A DNA stretch of 64,000 nucleotides from Microbacterium sp. Leaf288. GTDB taxonomy: Bacteria > Actinomycetota > Actinomycetes > Actinomycetales > Microbacteriaceae. The position numbers and the translations under genes are program-made. The notes under the pieces were generated by a model, which saw nothing but the letters and a program-made list of their open reading frames with translations, made no database searches and was not told where the DNA came from. The DNA lies in NCBI RefSeq assembly GCF_001422925.1, contig NZ_LMNI01000011.1, positions 630,515 to 694,514 of the forward strand, in the 5' to 3' direction. Shown piece by piece: positions 26,669 to 35,255 of this stretch (positions within the stretch are counted from its first letter, which is position 1; each line of letters starts with the position of its first letter).

Positions 26669-29413
26669 ATGGACATCAGCCGTCGCGGACTGCTGCAGAC
26701 GTCTCTCGCCGCCGGCGTCGCCACCGCGTTCACCTTCGCGTCGACGAGCACCGCGAACGCCGCCCCGGCCGCGCGCGACGCCTTCGGGCGGATCGTGCCC
26801 GCCCGGCTCACAGGCCACGATCCGGTCTCGCTGCGCTGGCTCGAGGACGGGGTGCCGTCCCAGCTGACCGCGGGCACCACGTGGGGCGTGCCGTGGCCGA
26901 AGGGCGCGCTGGCGCCCGATCAGTCCTTCGCGCTCGTCGCCGAGAGCGGCGCGAGCGTCCCGGTCCAGACGTGGCCGACAGGCTGGTGGCCTGACGGATC
27001 GGTGAAATGGACCGCCCACGCCGTGGCCGCCTCCGTCGAGCGGTCGACGACGTACTCCCTGCAGCCCGGCACCGCCGCCGCGCCGGCGGCGCCCGTCAAA
27101 GTCACCGAGAACCCCGGCAAGGTCGTCGTCGACACCGGCGTCGTCACCGTCGAGTTCCCCCGCAACGGCAAGAGCATCGTCTCCCTCATCCGCCGCGGCA
27201 ACACGATCATCGCCGAGGAGGGCCGCCTCGTCGCCGGGCGCCAGAATGTGCCCGACACCGACGCCGGCGACAAGATCGACAACGAGTGGTTCCAGGGCGA
27301 CGTGGGCGAGGTCATCGTCGAGCAGTCCGGTCCGGTCCGCGCCGTCATCCGCGTGAAGGGCACGCATAAGAAAGGCAAGCGCTCGTGGCTGCCGTTCGAC
27401 CTTCGCTTCTACCTGTACGCAGGCTCCGACGGCATCCGTGTCGTGCACACCTTCGTCTTCGACGGCGACGAGAACAAGGACTTCATCAACGGGCTCGGCA
27501 TCCGCTTCACCGTCCCGCTCGCCGCGCAGTTGCATGACCGCCACGTGCGCTTCGCGGGTGCGGGGCAGGGCGTGCTCGGCGAGGCCGTCCGTGGGATCAC
27601 CGGTCAGCGTCGCGACCCCGGGGCGGCCGCGCGCAACGCGCAGATCGCCGGCACGTGGACGCCCGACCCTGCCACGTGGGACCAGCGGGTCACCTCACGG
27701 CTGCAGTGGATCCCCGCGTTCGGCGACTACAGCCTCAGCCAGCTGACGGCCCACGGGTTCGAGATCCGCAAGCGCACGTCCGCCGGCCACTCGTGGATCC
27801 GTGCCGATGGCGGGACGCGCTCGCGCGGTCTCGCGTACGTCGGCACGCCGGGCGGCGGACTCGCCTTCGGCATGCGCAACTTCTGGCAGCTGCACCCGAC
27901 CGAGCTCGAGATCACCGGCGCCTCGACCGACAAGGCGACTGCGACGGTGTGGATGTGGTCGCCGCGCGCCGAGGCGATGGACCTGCGGTTCTACCACGAC
28001 GGCCTGGGCCAGGACACGTACGAGAAGCAGCTCGACGCGCTCGAGATCACGTACGAGGACTACGAGCCCGGATTCGGCACCCCGTACGGTGTCGCACGCA
28101 CGACGGAGCTGAGCTTCTGGGCGCTCGGGGCGACGCCGTCCGCCGCAGATTTCAGTGCGATGGCGGATGCTGCGGCCACGCCTCCGCTCCTGGTGAGCAG
28201 TCCGCAGCACAATCACTCGGCGGGCGTGTTCGGATCCTGGGCGCCGGTCGACCGCTCCAACTTCGCCAAGACCACGATCGAGGACAAGCTGGCCTTCATG
28301 CACTCCTGGTACGTCCAGCAGGTGGACCAGCGTTCCTGGTACGGGTTCTGGGACTATGGCGACGTCATGCACGACTTCGACCGCGACCGGCACGTGTGGC
28401 GGTACGACGTGGGCGGCTACGCGTGGGACAACTCCGAGCTCAGCACCGACATGTGGCTGTGGTACCACTACCTGCGCACCGGCGATGCCGCCGCGTTCCG
28501 CTTCGCCGAGGCGATGACGCGGCACACCGGCGAGGTCGACGTCTACCACCTCGGCAAATGGGCCGACCTGGGCACGCGGCACGGCATCATGCATTGGGGT
28601 GACAGCGCGAAGCAGCAGCGCATCAGCAATGCGGGCTACCGCCGGTTCTACTACTTCCTCACCGCCGACGAACGTGTGGGCGACCTCATGCGCGACCTCG
28701 TCGACGCCGACAAGACCTTCCTCGTGCTCGACCCCTCCCGCAAGATCCGCACGGATGCGTACGACCCGCAGCCCGACGCGCTGAGCGTCTCGACCACGAC
28801 CGACTGGGGTGCGCTCGCGCTGGCGTGGCTCGCCGAATGGGAGCGCAACGGCGATCCGATCGCACAGGCGAAGCTCGTGAACGGCGCCAAGACGATCGCC
28901 GCGCTGCCGAACGGATGGGCGCAGGGAGGCACGCCGCGCTACAACCTGGCTGACGGCACGTTCGGGGAGGAGACCGAGAAGACGGTGTCGGTCGGCTCGC
29001 TCGACTCGGTGTTCGGGCTCATCGAGCTCATGACCGAGCTCATCGATCTGATCGACGACCCCCAGGTGACCGAGCAGTGGGTCAACTACTGCCGCCTCTA
29101 CAACGGCACGTCGGCCGAGCAGGCGGCGGTGACCGGCGTCTCGTGGGGGAGCCAGAACCTCCGTCAGGCGTACTCGCGGGCCACCGCGTACGCGGCGCAC
29201 CAGCTCGGCGACACCACACTCGCCAAGCGCGCATGGAAGGAGTTCCGCACCGGCCACGCCGGGTATGCCGAGGGCCTCGCCTTCACCTCGACGCGGATCG
29301 ATGGGCCGACGGTGCTCAATCCGGTCGACGACGCCCCGTTCGGCACCAACGCGAGCGCGCAGTACGGGCTCGCCGCCATCCAGTGTCTCGCGCTCGTCGG
29401 CGACCAGATCTGA
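26669..29413 (+). CDS. Large Tat-exported protein, probable exo-rhamnogalacturonan lyase family (YetA/PcRGLX-like)
   Basis: A 914-residue protein starting with a Tat signal: SRRGLLQTSLAAGVATAFTF then an ANAA cleavage site near residue 32. It is therefore folded before export. The N-terminal domain has LRWLEDGVPSQ and GTTWGVPWPKGAL, which I associate with the exo-rhamnogalacturonan lyase (PL26, PcRGLX) and Bacillus YetA group; the C-terminal two thirds is rich in aromatic motifs (WYVQQVDQRSWYGFWDYGD, YAWDNSELSTDMWLWYHYL) typical of an alpha/alpha-barrel carbohydrate enzyme. The length fits the family (about 850-950). Family assignment is by recall of motifs, so the substrate is tentative. Good aatgaggag-like site upstream of ATG 26669. 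Confidence 0.65.
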   Translation: MDISRRGLLQTSLAAGVATAFTFASTSTANAAPAARDAFGRIVPARLTGHDPVSLRWLEDGVPSQLTAGTTWGVPWPKGALAPDQSFALVAESGASVPVQTWPTGWWPDGSVKWTAHAVAASVERSTTYSLQPGTAAAPAAPVKVTENPGKVVVDTGVVTVEFPRNGKSIVSLIRRGNTIIAEEGRLVAGRQNVPDTDAGDKIDNEWFQGDVGEVIVEQSGPVRAVIRVKGTHKKGKRSWLPFDLRFYLYAGSDGIRVVHTFVFDGDENKDFINGLGIRFTVPLAAQLHDRHVRFAGAGQGVLGEAVRGITGQRRDPGAAARNAQIAGTWTPDPATWDQRVTSRLQWIPAFGDYSLSQLTAHGFEIRKRTSAGHSWIRADGGTRSRGLAYVGTPGGGLAFGMRNFWQLHPTELEITGASTDKATATVWMWSPRAEAMDLRFYHDGLGQDTYEKQLDALEITYEDYEPGFGTPYGVARTTELSFWALGATPSAADFSAMADAAATPPLLVSSPQHNHSAGVFGSWAPVDRSNFAKTTIEDKLAFMHSWYVQQVDQRSWYGFWDYGDVMHDFDRDRHVWRYDVGGYAWDNSELSTDMWLWYHYLRTGDAAAFRFAEAMTRHTGEVDVYHLGKWADLGTRHGIMHWGDSAKQQRISNAGYRRFYYFLTADERVGDLMRDLVDADKTFLVLDPSRKIRTDAYDPQPDALSVSTTTDWGALALAWLAEWERNGDPIAQAKLVNGAKTIAALPNGWAQGGTPRYNLADGTFGEETEKTVSVGSLDSVFGLIELMTELIDLIDDPQVTEQWVNYCRLYNGTSAEQAAVTGVSWGSQNLRQAYSRATAYAAHQLGDTTLAKRAWKEFRTGHAGYAEGLAFTSTRIDGPTVLNPVDDAPFGTNASAQYGLAAIQCLALVGDQI

Positions 29414-29426
29414 CGGGGAGGACGAC

Positions 29427-29615
29427 GTGTTGCTCGCGAACATCGGCGGCTGGCACCTCATCCTCCTTCTCGTCGTGATCCTTCTCCTGTTCGGCGCGGC
29501 GCGCCTGCCCGCTCTGGCGAAGGGCGTCGGACAGTCGGTGAGGATCCTCAAGACCGAGACGCGCACCGAGACCGCTCTCTCGGAGGAAGGCGGCAAGGAG
29601 TCGTCATGGCGGTGA
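29427..29615 (+). CDS. tatA: Twin-arginine translocase subunit TatA
   Basis: A 62-residue protein: one N-terminal membrane helix (GGWHLILLLVVILLLFGAARLP), the FGA hinge, then an amphipathic helix ALAKGVGQSVRILKTE, the standard TatA layout. GTG 29427 follows ggggagga and begins 13 nt after the lyase-like gene, which itself carries a Tat signal. The pair may be cotranscribed so that pore subunits rise with the exported enzyme; TatC must be encoded elsewhere. The protein is at the short end of the TatA range. Confidence 0.9.
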   Translation: MLLANIGGWHLILLLVVILLLFGAARLPALAKGVGQSVRILKTETRTETALSEEGGKESSWR

Positions 29616-29669
29616 GACGTGGTGCCGAAGCCGGCCGGGTGATCCGTTAGGCTGGGCTCAGAACCGGAG

Positions 29670-29693
29670 ACGGCCGCGCACAGCGGCCGTTTT
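29670..29693 (+). terminator. Hairpin followed by TTTT downstream of tatA
   Basis: Arms acggccgc (29670-29677) and gcggccgt (29683-29690) with a 5-nt loop, followed by T residues at 29690-29693. This is the most canonical intrinsic terminator in the window. A TAGGCT box at 29648-29653 lies just upstream, so the hairpin could also be in the leader of the gene at 29718. Confidence 0.7.
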
Positions 29694-29717
29694 CCGTATC
29701 CGAAGGACGGTGATGCG

Positions 29718-30113
29718 GTGTCTCAGGCGATCGACGCCCTCGCCGAGATCTTCTCGTGGATCGGGTTCGGCGTCGGCGCACTCCTCGCAGGTGTCGCACT
29801 CATCATGTATCTCCTCGACGGCACGTGGCTGCCGGTGCGCGCGGTCGTCGAGACCGGTCCGAACGGCCGGCTCGTACGCTGGTTCGACGAGGACGGCGGC
29901 GTCGGCGAGGCACACCTCACCCACGAGCAGGACCACCACATCGGCGACGCCGACATGGCCGACATCTTCGTGCGCCGCGGATCGCGGAACCGCATGCGGC
30001 TGACCCACGGTTCCCCCGCGGTGCGGGCGGTCACCCGACTCGCGATCGGGATGCTGGCGCTCGGCGTGGTGGCCCTGGTGACGTCGCTCGTCATGCTGTT
30101 CGTGCGCGGCTGA
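29718..30113 (+). CDS. Two-helix membrane protein of unknown function
   Basis: A 131-residue protein not recognised by family. Hydrophobic segments at about residues 10-33 and 103-130 flank a polar middle rich in acidic and His residues (EDGGVGEAHLTHEQDHHIGD) and a basic RRGSRNRMRL stretch. The predicted topology puts both ends on one side of the membrane. GTG 29718 has gaaggacgg about 10 nt upstream. It stands alone between the tatA terminator and a convergent gene. Confidence 0.7.
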   Translation: MSQAIDALAEIFSWIGFGVGALLAGVALIMYLLDGTWLPVRAVVETGPNGRLVRWFDEDGGVGEAHLTHEQDHHIGDADMADIFVRRGSRNRMRLTHGSPAVRAVTRLAIGMLALGVVALVTSLVMLFVRG

Positions 30114-30140
30114 TCCGCCGATCCCGTCTGCGGCCGGGGT

Positions 30141-31097
30141 TCACGCGACGGCGAGCATGCCCCCGGCGGTCAGCGCGAGGCCGAGGCCGATCCACTGCAC
30201 CGCGGCGACGCGCTCGCGCAGCACGATGGCCGCGAGCAGGATCGTGCCGGCGGGATACAGCGCGGTGAGCGCCGACACGACGGCCAGGTCGCCCGTGCGC
30301 AGCGCGAACAGGGCCAGGGCGTTGGCCGCGGCATCCGCGATCCCGCACGCGATCGCCAGCCACCACGCCTGACGCGTCGAGGCGACGATGCGCCCGACGC
30401 CCGCGGCCGCGTGCTCGAGGTCGGCGTGCCCACTCGGCGTCGCGCCCAGGGGGAGACCGGCGACGGGGAGGACCGAGCGGGCACGCTCGCCGCGGCGCAG
30501 GGCGGCGAGGGCCAGCACGCCGACGATGGCACCCGTCACGACGGCGCTCGTCGCGCGGCTCGTCACGAGCGGCACAAGGCCGCTGTCGTCCGAGGTCTGA
30601 TCGAGCACGATGAGGAATGCGCCGATGGCGAGGCCGGCGCCGACCGCCATCGCCAGGCCGCGGGCGCTCGGCCGGACGATCCTCTCGCCGGGGATGAAAC
30701 CCACCAGCACGACGGCGACGAGTGCCACGCCGAGCCCGGCGTACCCGATGGGTGCGAGCGCGTCGCCGTTCACGAGCAGCCCCCACAGCATCGGGGCGAT
30801 GGCCGACACGACCGCGGTCAGCGGCGACAGGATGCTCATCGGCCCGATCGCGAGACACGCGTACAGCAACGCGATCGCGGCCACGCTGAAGATGCCGCCG
30901 AGCACCCCCCACGCCACGTCGGGTGCCGACCACACGCCACCGAACAGTGGCTGGGCGACGAGCAGGGCCACGAGACCGGAGAGTGCGGCGACCGCCGTCA
31001 CCACGATCGAGCGCAGGCGCCGGGCCGCGAGGCCCCCCAGGAAGTCCGCTGAGCCGTAGACGACGGCGCCCACGAGGGCGATGGCGGCGGAGATCAT
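30141..31097 (-). CDS. EamA/DMT-family transporter
   Basis: Ten-helix membrane protein of the drug/metabolite transporter superfamily, 318 residues, with two EamA halves (each about 140 residues). Seen: VYGSADFLGGLAARR at the start and LYPAGTILLAAIVLRERV near the end, the usual signature of the second half. The substrate is unknown. ATG 31097 is chosen because TATGCT lies 8 nt upstream, matching the leaderless pattern of the window; ATG 31130 would add 11 residues. Confidence 0.85.
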   Translation of the reverse strand: MISAAIALVGAVVYGSADFLGGLAARRLRSIVVTAVAALSGLVALLVAQPLFGGVWSAPDVAWGVLGGIFSVAAIALLYACLAIGPMSILSPLTAVVSAIAPMLWGLLVNGDALAPIGYAGLGVALVAVVLVGFIPGERIVRPSARGLAMAVGAGLAIGAFLIVLDQTSDDSGLVPLVTSRATSAVVTGAIVGVLALAALRRGERARSVLPVAGLPLGATPSGHADLEHAAAGVGRIVASTRQAWWLAIACGIADAAANALALFALRTGDLAVVSALTALYPAGTILLAAIVLRERVAAVQWIGLGLALTAGGMLAVA

Positions 31098-31170
31098 CGC
31101 GACCCAGCATAGAAGCGCGGCGAACGACATCGATCCGGCGACTGATGTCAAGTGTCGAACCGATGCCAAT

Positions 31171-31189
31171 TCGCTAGATAAGCTAGCGA
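31171..31189. promoter_or_regulatory. Candidate operator abutting the MMPL exporter start codon
   Basis: Inverted repeat tcgctag-ataag-ctagcga, with 7-bp arms, ends 1 nt before the ATG at 31191 and lies in an unusually AT-rich stretch that could contain the -10 (TAAGCT at 31180-31185). A repressor bound here would block both transcription and translation start. No regulator gene is adjacent. Confidence 0.5.
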
Positions 31190-31190
31190 T

Positions 31191-33536
31191 ATGACTTCGG
31201 CTCACCACGCGAACCGTCGCCCCTCGGGCTGGCTGCGGATCGGGATCCCCGCTCTCCTCGTGCTCATCTGGCTGACCGTGGGATCCATCGGCGGCCCGTA
31301 CTTCGGCAAGGTCGACGAGGTGTCGAGCAACGACCGCTCGTCGTTCCTCCCCGAGAGCGCGGACGCGACGCAGGTGAACGAGCGGCTTGCCGGGTTCCTC
31401 GGCGGCGAGAGCATCCCCGCGGTGGTCGTTGTCACGGGCGACGGTGAGCTCTCGGACGACGACATCGCCGACGTGCAGGCGCTCGCCGACGACATCGCCG
31501 AGGTCGAGGGGGTGCAGGAGGACGTGTCGCCGCCGATCCCGTCGGAGGACGGCGAGGCGGTGCAGATCTTCGTTCCCATCGACGCCTCGGGTGAAGTGGG
31601 GCCGACCGTCGAAGAGATCCGCTCGCTCGTCGCCGAGGACCTGCCGGCCGGGCTCGAGGGCTGGGTCACCGGTCCTGCCGGCTTCACCGCCGATCTCGTC
31701 GAGGGCTTCCTGGGGATCGACGGGCTCTTGCTCGGCGTCGCGCTGATCGCGGTGTTCCTGATCCTCGTGATCGTCTACCGCTCGCCGCTGCTGCCGGTGC
31801 TGGTGCTCCTGACGTCGGTGTTCGCGCTGTGCGTGGCGTTGCTGACGGTGTGGTGGCTCGCGTACGCCGGCATCGTCGTGCTCAACGGGCAGGTGCAGGG
31901 TATCCTGTTCATCCTCGTGATCGGCGCGGCGACCGACTACGCCCTCCTGTACGTCGCCCGGTTCCGCGAATCCATCGCGACCGGCATGTCGAAATGGGAT
32001 GCCACGCTCTCGGCGTGGCGCGGAGCCTTCGAGCCGATCCTCGCCTCGGGCGGCACGGTGATCGCCGGCCTGCTGTGCCTGCTGCTCTCGGACCTCGCGA
32101 CCAACCGTGCGCTCGGACCGATCGCGTCCATCGGGATCGCGTTCTCGATGCTGTCGGCGCTGACCTTCCTGCCGGCGCTCCTGGCGCTGTTCGGGCGATC
32201 GGCCTTCTGGCCCTTCATCCCGAAGAAGCCGATCGCGATGATCCCCGACGACCTCACGCAGCCGGTCAAGGGCCTCTGGCCGCGCCAGGCGCGGTTCGTC
32301 GCCCGTCACGCGCGCGTCGTGTGGATCGCCTGCACGATCGTGCTGCTCGCGGGCGCCGTCGGCATCACGCAGCTCAAGGCCGACGGTGTGCCGACGAGCG
32401 ATCTCGTGCTCGGCTCCTCCGAGGCGCGCGACGGCCAGGAGGTTCTCGCCGAGCACTTCCCTGCAGGCTCCGGCTCGCCGGTGTACGTGATCGTGCCCGA
32501 AGAGGACCTCGCCGACGCGGTCGGCGTCGTCGAGGCATCGGACGGGATCGAGTCCGTGTCGGTCGCCTCGGACGACTCCCCGACGGGGCAGGCAGAGGTC
32601 ACGGTCGAGGACGGCGAGCCGGTGTTCACCGCAGTGGGCCCGCCCGGCACACCCGCGCCCACGCCGACGGTGTCCGAGGGCGACGTGCTCGTGATCGGAA
32701 CGCTGACGGATGCTGCCGACTCCGTCGCCGCGGAGGACACCGTCCGTGACCTCCGCGCCGACCTCGACGAGACGCTCGGCGCCGGCACCGCGGTCGTCGG
32801 CGGCGAGACGGCCACCGACATCGACACCAACGACACATCGACGCGCGACCGCACGGTGATCATCCCGGTGATCCTCGCGGTGATCCTCGTCATCCTGATG
32901 CTGCTGCTGCGCTCGATCCTGGCGCCCGTGCTGCTCATCGGCACCGTCATCCTCTCGTTCGCGACGGCGCTCGGCGTCAGCGCGCTGGTCTTCAACGAGG
33001 TGTTCGGCTTCCCGGGGGCGGATCCCGCCGTGCCGCTGTACGGCTTCGTGTTCCTCGTGGCGCTCGGCGTGGACTACAACATCTTCCTGATGTCGCGAGT
33101 GCGTGAGGAGTCGCTCGTCCACGGGACGAGACCCGGCATCCTCCGCGGCCTCGTCGCCACCGGCGGGGTGATCACCTCGGCGGGTCTGGTCCTCGCGGCG
33201 ACCTTCGCGGCGCTCGGTGTGATCCCGATCCTGTTCCTCGCGCAGATCGCGTTCATCGTCGCGTTCGGAGTGCTGCTCGACACGTTCATCGTGCGGTCGC
33301 TCCTGGTGCCGGCGCTCTCGTACGACATCGGCAAGGCGATCTGGTGGCCGTCGAAGCTGTGGCGGCGGGACATCGGCGGTTCGACAGGCTCAGGGACCGG
33401 CGCGAGCGTCGCCGAGCCCGTGAAGCCGGTCGCTGGGTCTGCCGACGCGCTGCCCGCCGAGATCGACCCCGAGCTCGTGGCGGGCGACGGGCACCCGCTC
33501 ACGCGCGAGGAGTACAGGCGTACGCTCGAACCATGA
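31191..33536 (+). CDS. MMPL-family RND transporter
   Basis: A 781-residue exporter of the actinobacterial MMPL family (lipid or hydrophobic compound export). The topology is symmetrical: one N-terminal helix, an extracytoplasmic domain (about 35-165), five helices (about 170-350), one helix near 390, a second loop domain (about 410-550) and five helices (about 555-720). Seen: GAATDYALLYVARFRE and the matching VALGVDYNIFLMSRVREE, each with the Asp-Tyr pair of the proton relay. The C-terminal tail is variable and includes a copy of a dispersed repeat (33378-33398). The nicotinamidase gene overlaps the stop. Confidence 0.93.
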   Translation: MTSAHHANRRPSGWLRIGIPALLVLIWLTVGSIGGPYFGKVDEVSSNDRSSFLPESADATQVNERLAGFLGGESIPAVVVVTGDGELSDDDIADVQALADDIAEVEGVQEDVSPPIPSEDGEAVQIFVPIDASGEVGPTVEEIRSLVAEDLPAGLEGWVTGPAGFTADLVEGFLGIDGLLLGVALIAVFLILVIVYRSPLLPVLVLLTSVFALCVALLTVWWLAYAGIVVLNGQVQGILFILVIGAATDYALLYVARFRESIATGMSKWDATLSAWRGAFEPILASGGTVIAGLLCLLLSDLATNRALGPIASIGIAFSMLSALTFLPALLALFGRSAFWPFIPKKPIAMIPDDLTQPVKGLWPRQARFVARHARVVWIACTIVLLAGAVGITQLKADGVPTSDLVLGSSEARDGQEVLAEHFPAGSGSPVYVIVPEEDLADAVGVVEASDGIESVSVASDDSPTGQAEVTVEDGEPVFTAVGPPGTPAPTPTVSEGDVLVIGTLTDAADSVAAEDTVRDLRADLDETLGAGTAVVGGETATDIDTNDTSTRDRTVIIPVILAVILVILMLLLRSILAPVLLIGTVILSFATALGVSALVFNEVFGFPGADPAVPLYGFVFLVALGVDYNIFLMSRVREESLVHGTRPGILRGLVATGGVITSAGLVLAATFAALGVIPILFLAQIAFIVAFGVLLDTFIVRSLLVPALSYDIGKAIWWPSKLWRRDIGGSTGSGTGASVAEPVKPVAGSADALPAEIDPELVAGDGHPLTREEYRRTLEP
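33378..33398 (-). repeat. Copy of a dispersed ~21-bp repeat inside the 3' end of the MMPL gene
   Basis: ggttcgacaggctcagggac plus one c, in frame within the variable tail (encoding a Gly/Ser/Thr stretch). Its reverse complement matches 11616-11636 at 17 of 21 positions. The repeat probably inserted without breaking the frame. Confidence 0.55.
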
Positions 33537-34123
33537 GCAAGGCGCTGTTCATCGTCGACGTCCAGAACGACTTCACCGAGGGTGGTGCGCTGGGCGTGGA
33601 GGGCGGGGACGCTGTGGCGCAGCGCATCTCGGAGTTCCTCGTCACCCATGCCGAGGAGTACGCCGTGATCGTCGCCTCGCGCGATTGGCACCACGCCGAA
33701 GGTGACAACGGCGGGCACTTCCACCCGGAGCCGGACTTCGTCGACACGTGGCCGGTCCATTGCGTCAGCGGTACCGAGGGCGCGGAGTACGACCCCGGCC
33801 TCGACACGTCGGCGGTGACCCACCACGTCAAGAAGGGGCAGGGCAAGCCCGCGTACTCACTGTTCGAGGGCACGACCGATGACGGCGTGACCGTCGCGTA
33901 CCTCCTCGAGGAGCACGGCGTGGTCGACGTCGACGTCACCGGCATCGCCACCGACTACTGCGTGCGGGCCTCGGCGCTCGACGCCATCGATCATGGCCGT
34001 CACGTCCGCGTCCTCACCGACCTCATCGCCGGCGTCGCGGCGGAATCCAGCGATGCGGCGCTCGCCGAGCTCGCGCACGCCGGCGCCGAACTGCGGCCGT
34101 CAGGGCTCGAGGGCGGTGACTGA
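33533..34123 (+). CDS. pncA: Nicotinamidase (isochorismatase-like hydrolase)
   Basis: Hydrolyses nicotinamide to nicotinate in NAD salvage. 196 residues with the cysteine-hydrolase triad: Asp9 in FIVDVQNDF, the Lys in HHVKKGQG (Lys100/101) and Cys143 in GIATDYCVRASA. The metal-site pattern SRDWHHAEGDNGGHF (Asp and His residues) is also present and supports nicotinamidase rather than a general isochorismatase. ATG 33533 overlaps the MMPL stop (atga). Confidence 0.93.
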   Translation: MSKALFIVDVQNDFTEGGALGVEGGDAVAQRISEFLVTHAEEYAVIVASRDWHHAEGDNGGHFHPEPDFVDTWPVHCVSGTEGAEYDPGLDTSAVTHHVKKGQGKPAYSLFEGTTDDGVTVAYLLEEHGVVDVDVTGIATDYCVRASALDAIDHGRHVRVLTDLIAGVAAESSDAALAELAHAGAELRPSGLEGGD

Positions 34124-34781
34124 GCCCGGGGCGCCGACCGCCGAGGGCGTCCGCGCGGCGCTCGAGGACGCAGCATCCGCCGACGAACGCGCCAAGATCG
34201 AGCGGCGCATGACAGACGCGCGCACCGAGGTGATCGGCGTGCGCATGGGGACCGTGTTCGACATCGCGAAGGCGAACTCGCGGATGCCGCTCACCGAGGT
34301 CGACCGGCTGCTCGACTCCGACGCATATGAGATGCGCATGGTGGCGGTGTCGATCCTCGACTTCCAGGCGCGAATGAAGGGCGTCGACCGCGCGGCACTC
34401 TACGAACTGTGGATGCGGCGTCTCGATCGCATCGACACCTGGGACTACATCGACCGGTCCGCGCCGCGCGTCGTGGGGCTCTACCTGCTCGACCACCCGC
34501 GCGACGTGCTGTTCGAGCTCGCCCGCTCCGACGACCGCTGGCATCGGCGCACGGCGATCACCGCCGCCTTCTCGATCATCCGCGCCCGGGACCTCGACGA
34601 CCCGCTCGCGCTGTGCGAGATCCTCGCGGACGATCCGGAGCACCTGGTGCAGACGAACGTGGGCGTCGCTCTGCGCGAGATCGGCCGGGTCGACCCCGGC
34701 CGGCTGGAGGAGTTCCTCGCGCGGCGAGGCGACGACCTCAGCGCGCACGCGCGACGCACCGCCCGCACCGCGCTCATCTGA
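34116..34781 (+). CDS. DNA alkylation repair (AlkD-like) HEAT-repeat protein
   Basis: A 221-residue all-helical protein resembling the AlkD/AlkC-type DNA alkylation repair family: VRAALEDAASADERAKIERR, GVRMGTVFDIAKANSRMP, DSDAYEMRMVAVSIL and the WDYIDRSAPRVVG segment, followed by SDDRWHRRTAITA. AlkD enzymes excise bulky or positively charged alkylated bases; whether this divergent copy is catalytically active cannot be judged. GTG 34116 overlaps the end of pncA by 8 nt. Confidence 0.8.
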   Translation: MTEPGAPTAEGVRAALEDAASADERAKIERRMTDARTEVIGVRMGTVFDIAKANSRMPLTEVDRLLDSDAYEMRMVAVSILDFQARMKGVDRAALYELWMRRLDRIDTWDYIDRSAPRVVGLYLLDHPRDVLFELARSDDRWHRRTAITAAFSIIRARDLDDPLALCEILADDPEHLVQTNVGVALREIGRVDPGRLEEFLARRGDDLSAHARRTARTALI

Positions 34782-34808
34782 GGCGGGCGACCCGCTACTC
34801 TCGGGCTC

Positions 34809-35255
34809 GTGACCGAGATCCGCCCCCTCGCCCCTGCCGACCGCGACGCCTGGCTCCCGCTCTGGCGCGGCTACATCGAGTTCTACGAGTCCGAGGTGTC
34901 GGACGAGCAGACCGCGCTGACGTGGAACCGCCTCCTCGACCCGCAGTTCCCGATCCACGGGGCGGTCGCGACCGACGACGGGCGCGCCATCGGCTTCGTC
35001 CACTGGCTCACGCACGCGGCCACGTGGTCGGCGGCGCCCTACGTGTACCTCGAGGATCTCTTCGTCGCCCCCGGCACGCGCGGCAGCGGCGTGGGTCGCG
35101 CCCTCATCGCCCACGTCACCGAGTGGGCGCGCGCGCACGACGCGGCGAAGGTGTACTGGCTCACGCAGGAGACCAACACCACCGCGCGGGCCCTCTACGA
35201 CCGTGTCGCGACGCACACCGGCTTCGTGCACTACGAGATCGGGCTCGGCCGATGA
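34809..35255 (+). CDS. GNAT-family N-acetyltransferase
   Basis: A 148-residue GNAT enzyme: VYLEDLFVAPGTRGSGVGRALI is motif A with the pyrophosphate-binding loop (GTRGSGVG) for acetyl-CoA, and WLTQETNTTARALYDRV is motif B. The acceptor substrate is unknown. GTG 34809 lies 7 nt after TACTCT, so the message is probably leaderless. The following small membrane-protein gene overlaps by 4 nt. Confidence 0.9.
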   Translation: MTEIRPLAPADRDAWLPLWRGYIEFYESEVSDEQTALTWNRLLDPQFPIHGAVATDDGRAIGFVHWLTHAATWSAAPYVYLEDLFVAPGTRGSGVGRALIAHVTEWARAHDAAKVYWLTQETNTTARALYDRVATHTGFVHYEIGLGR

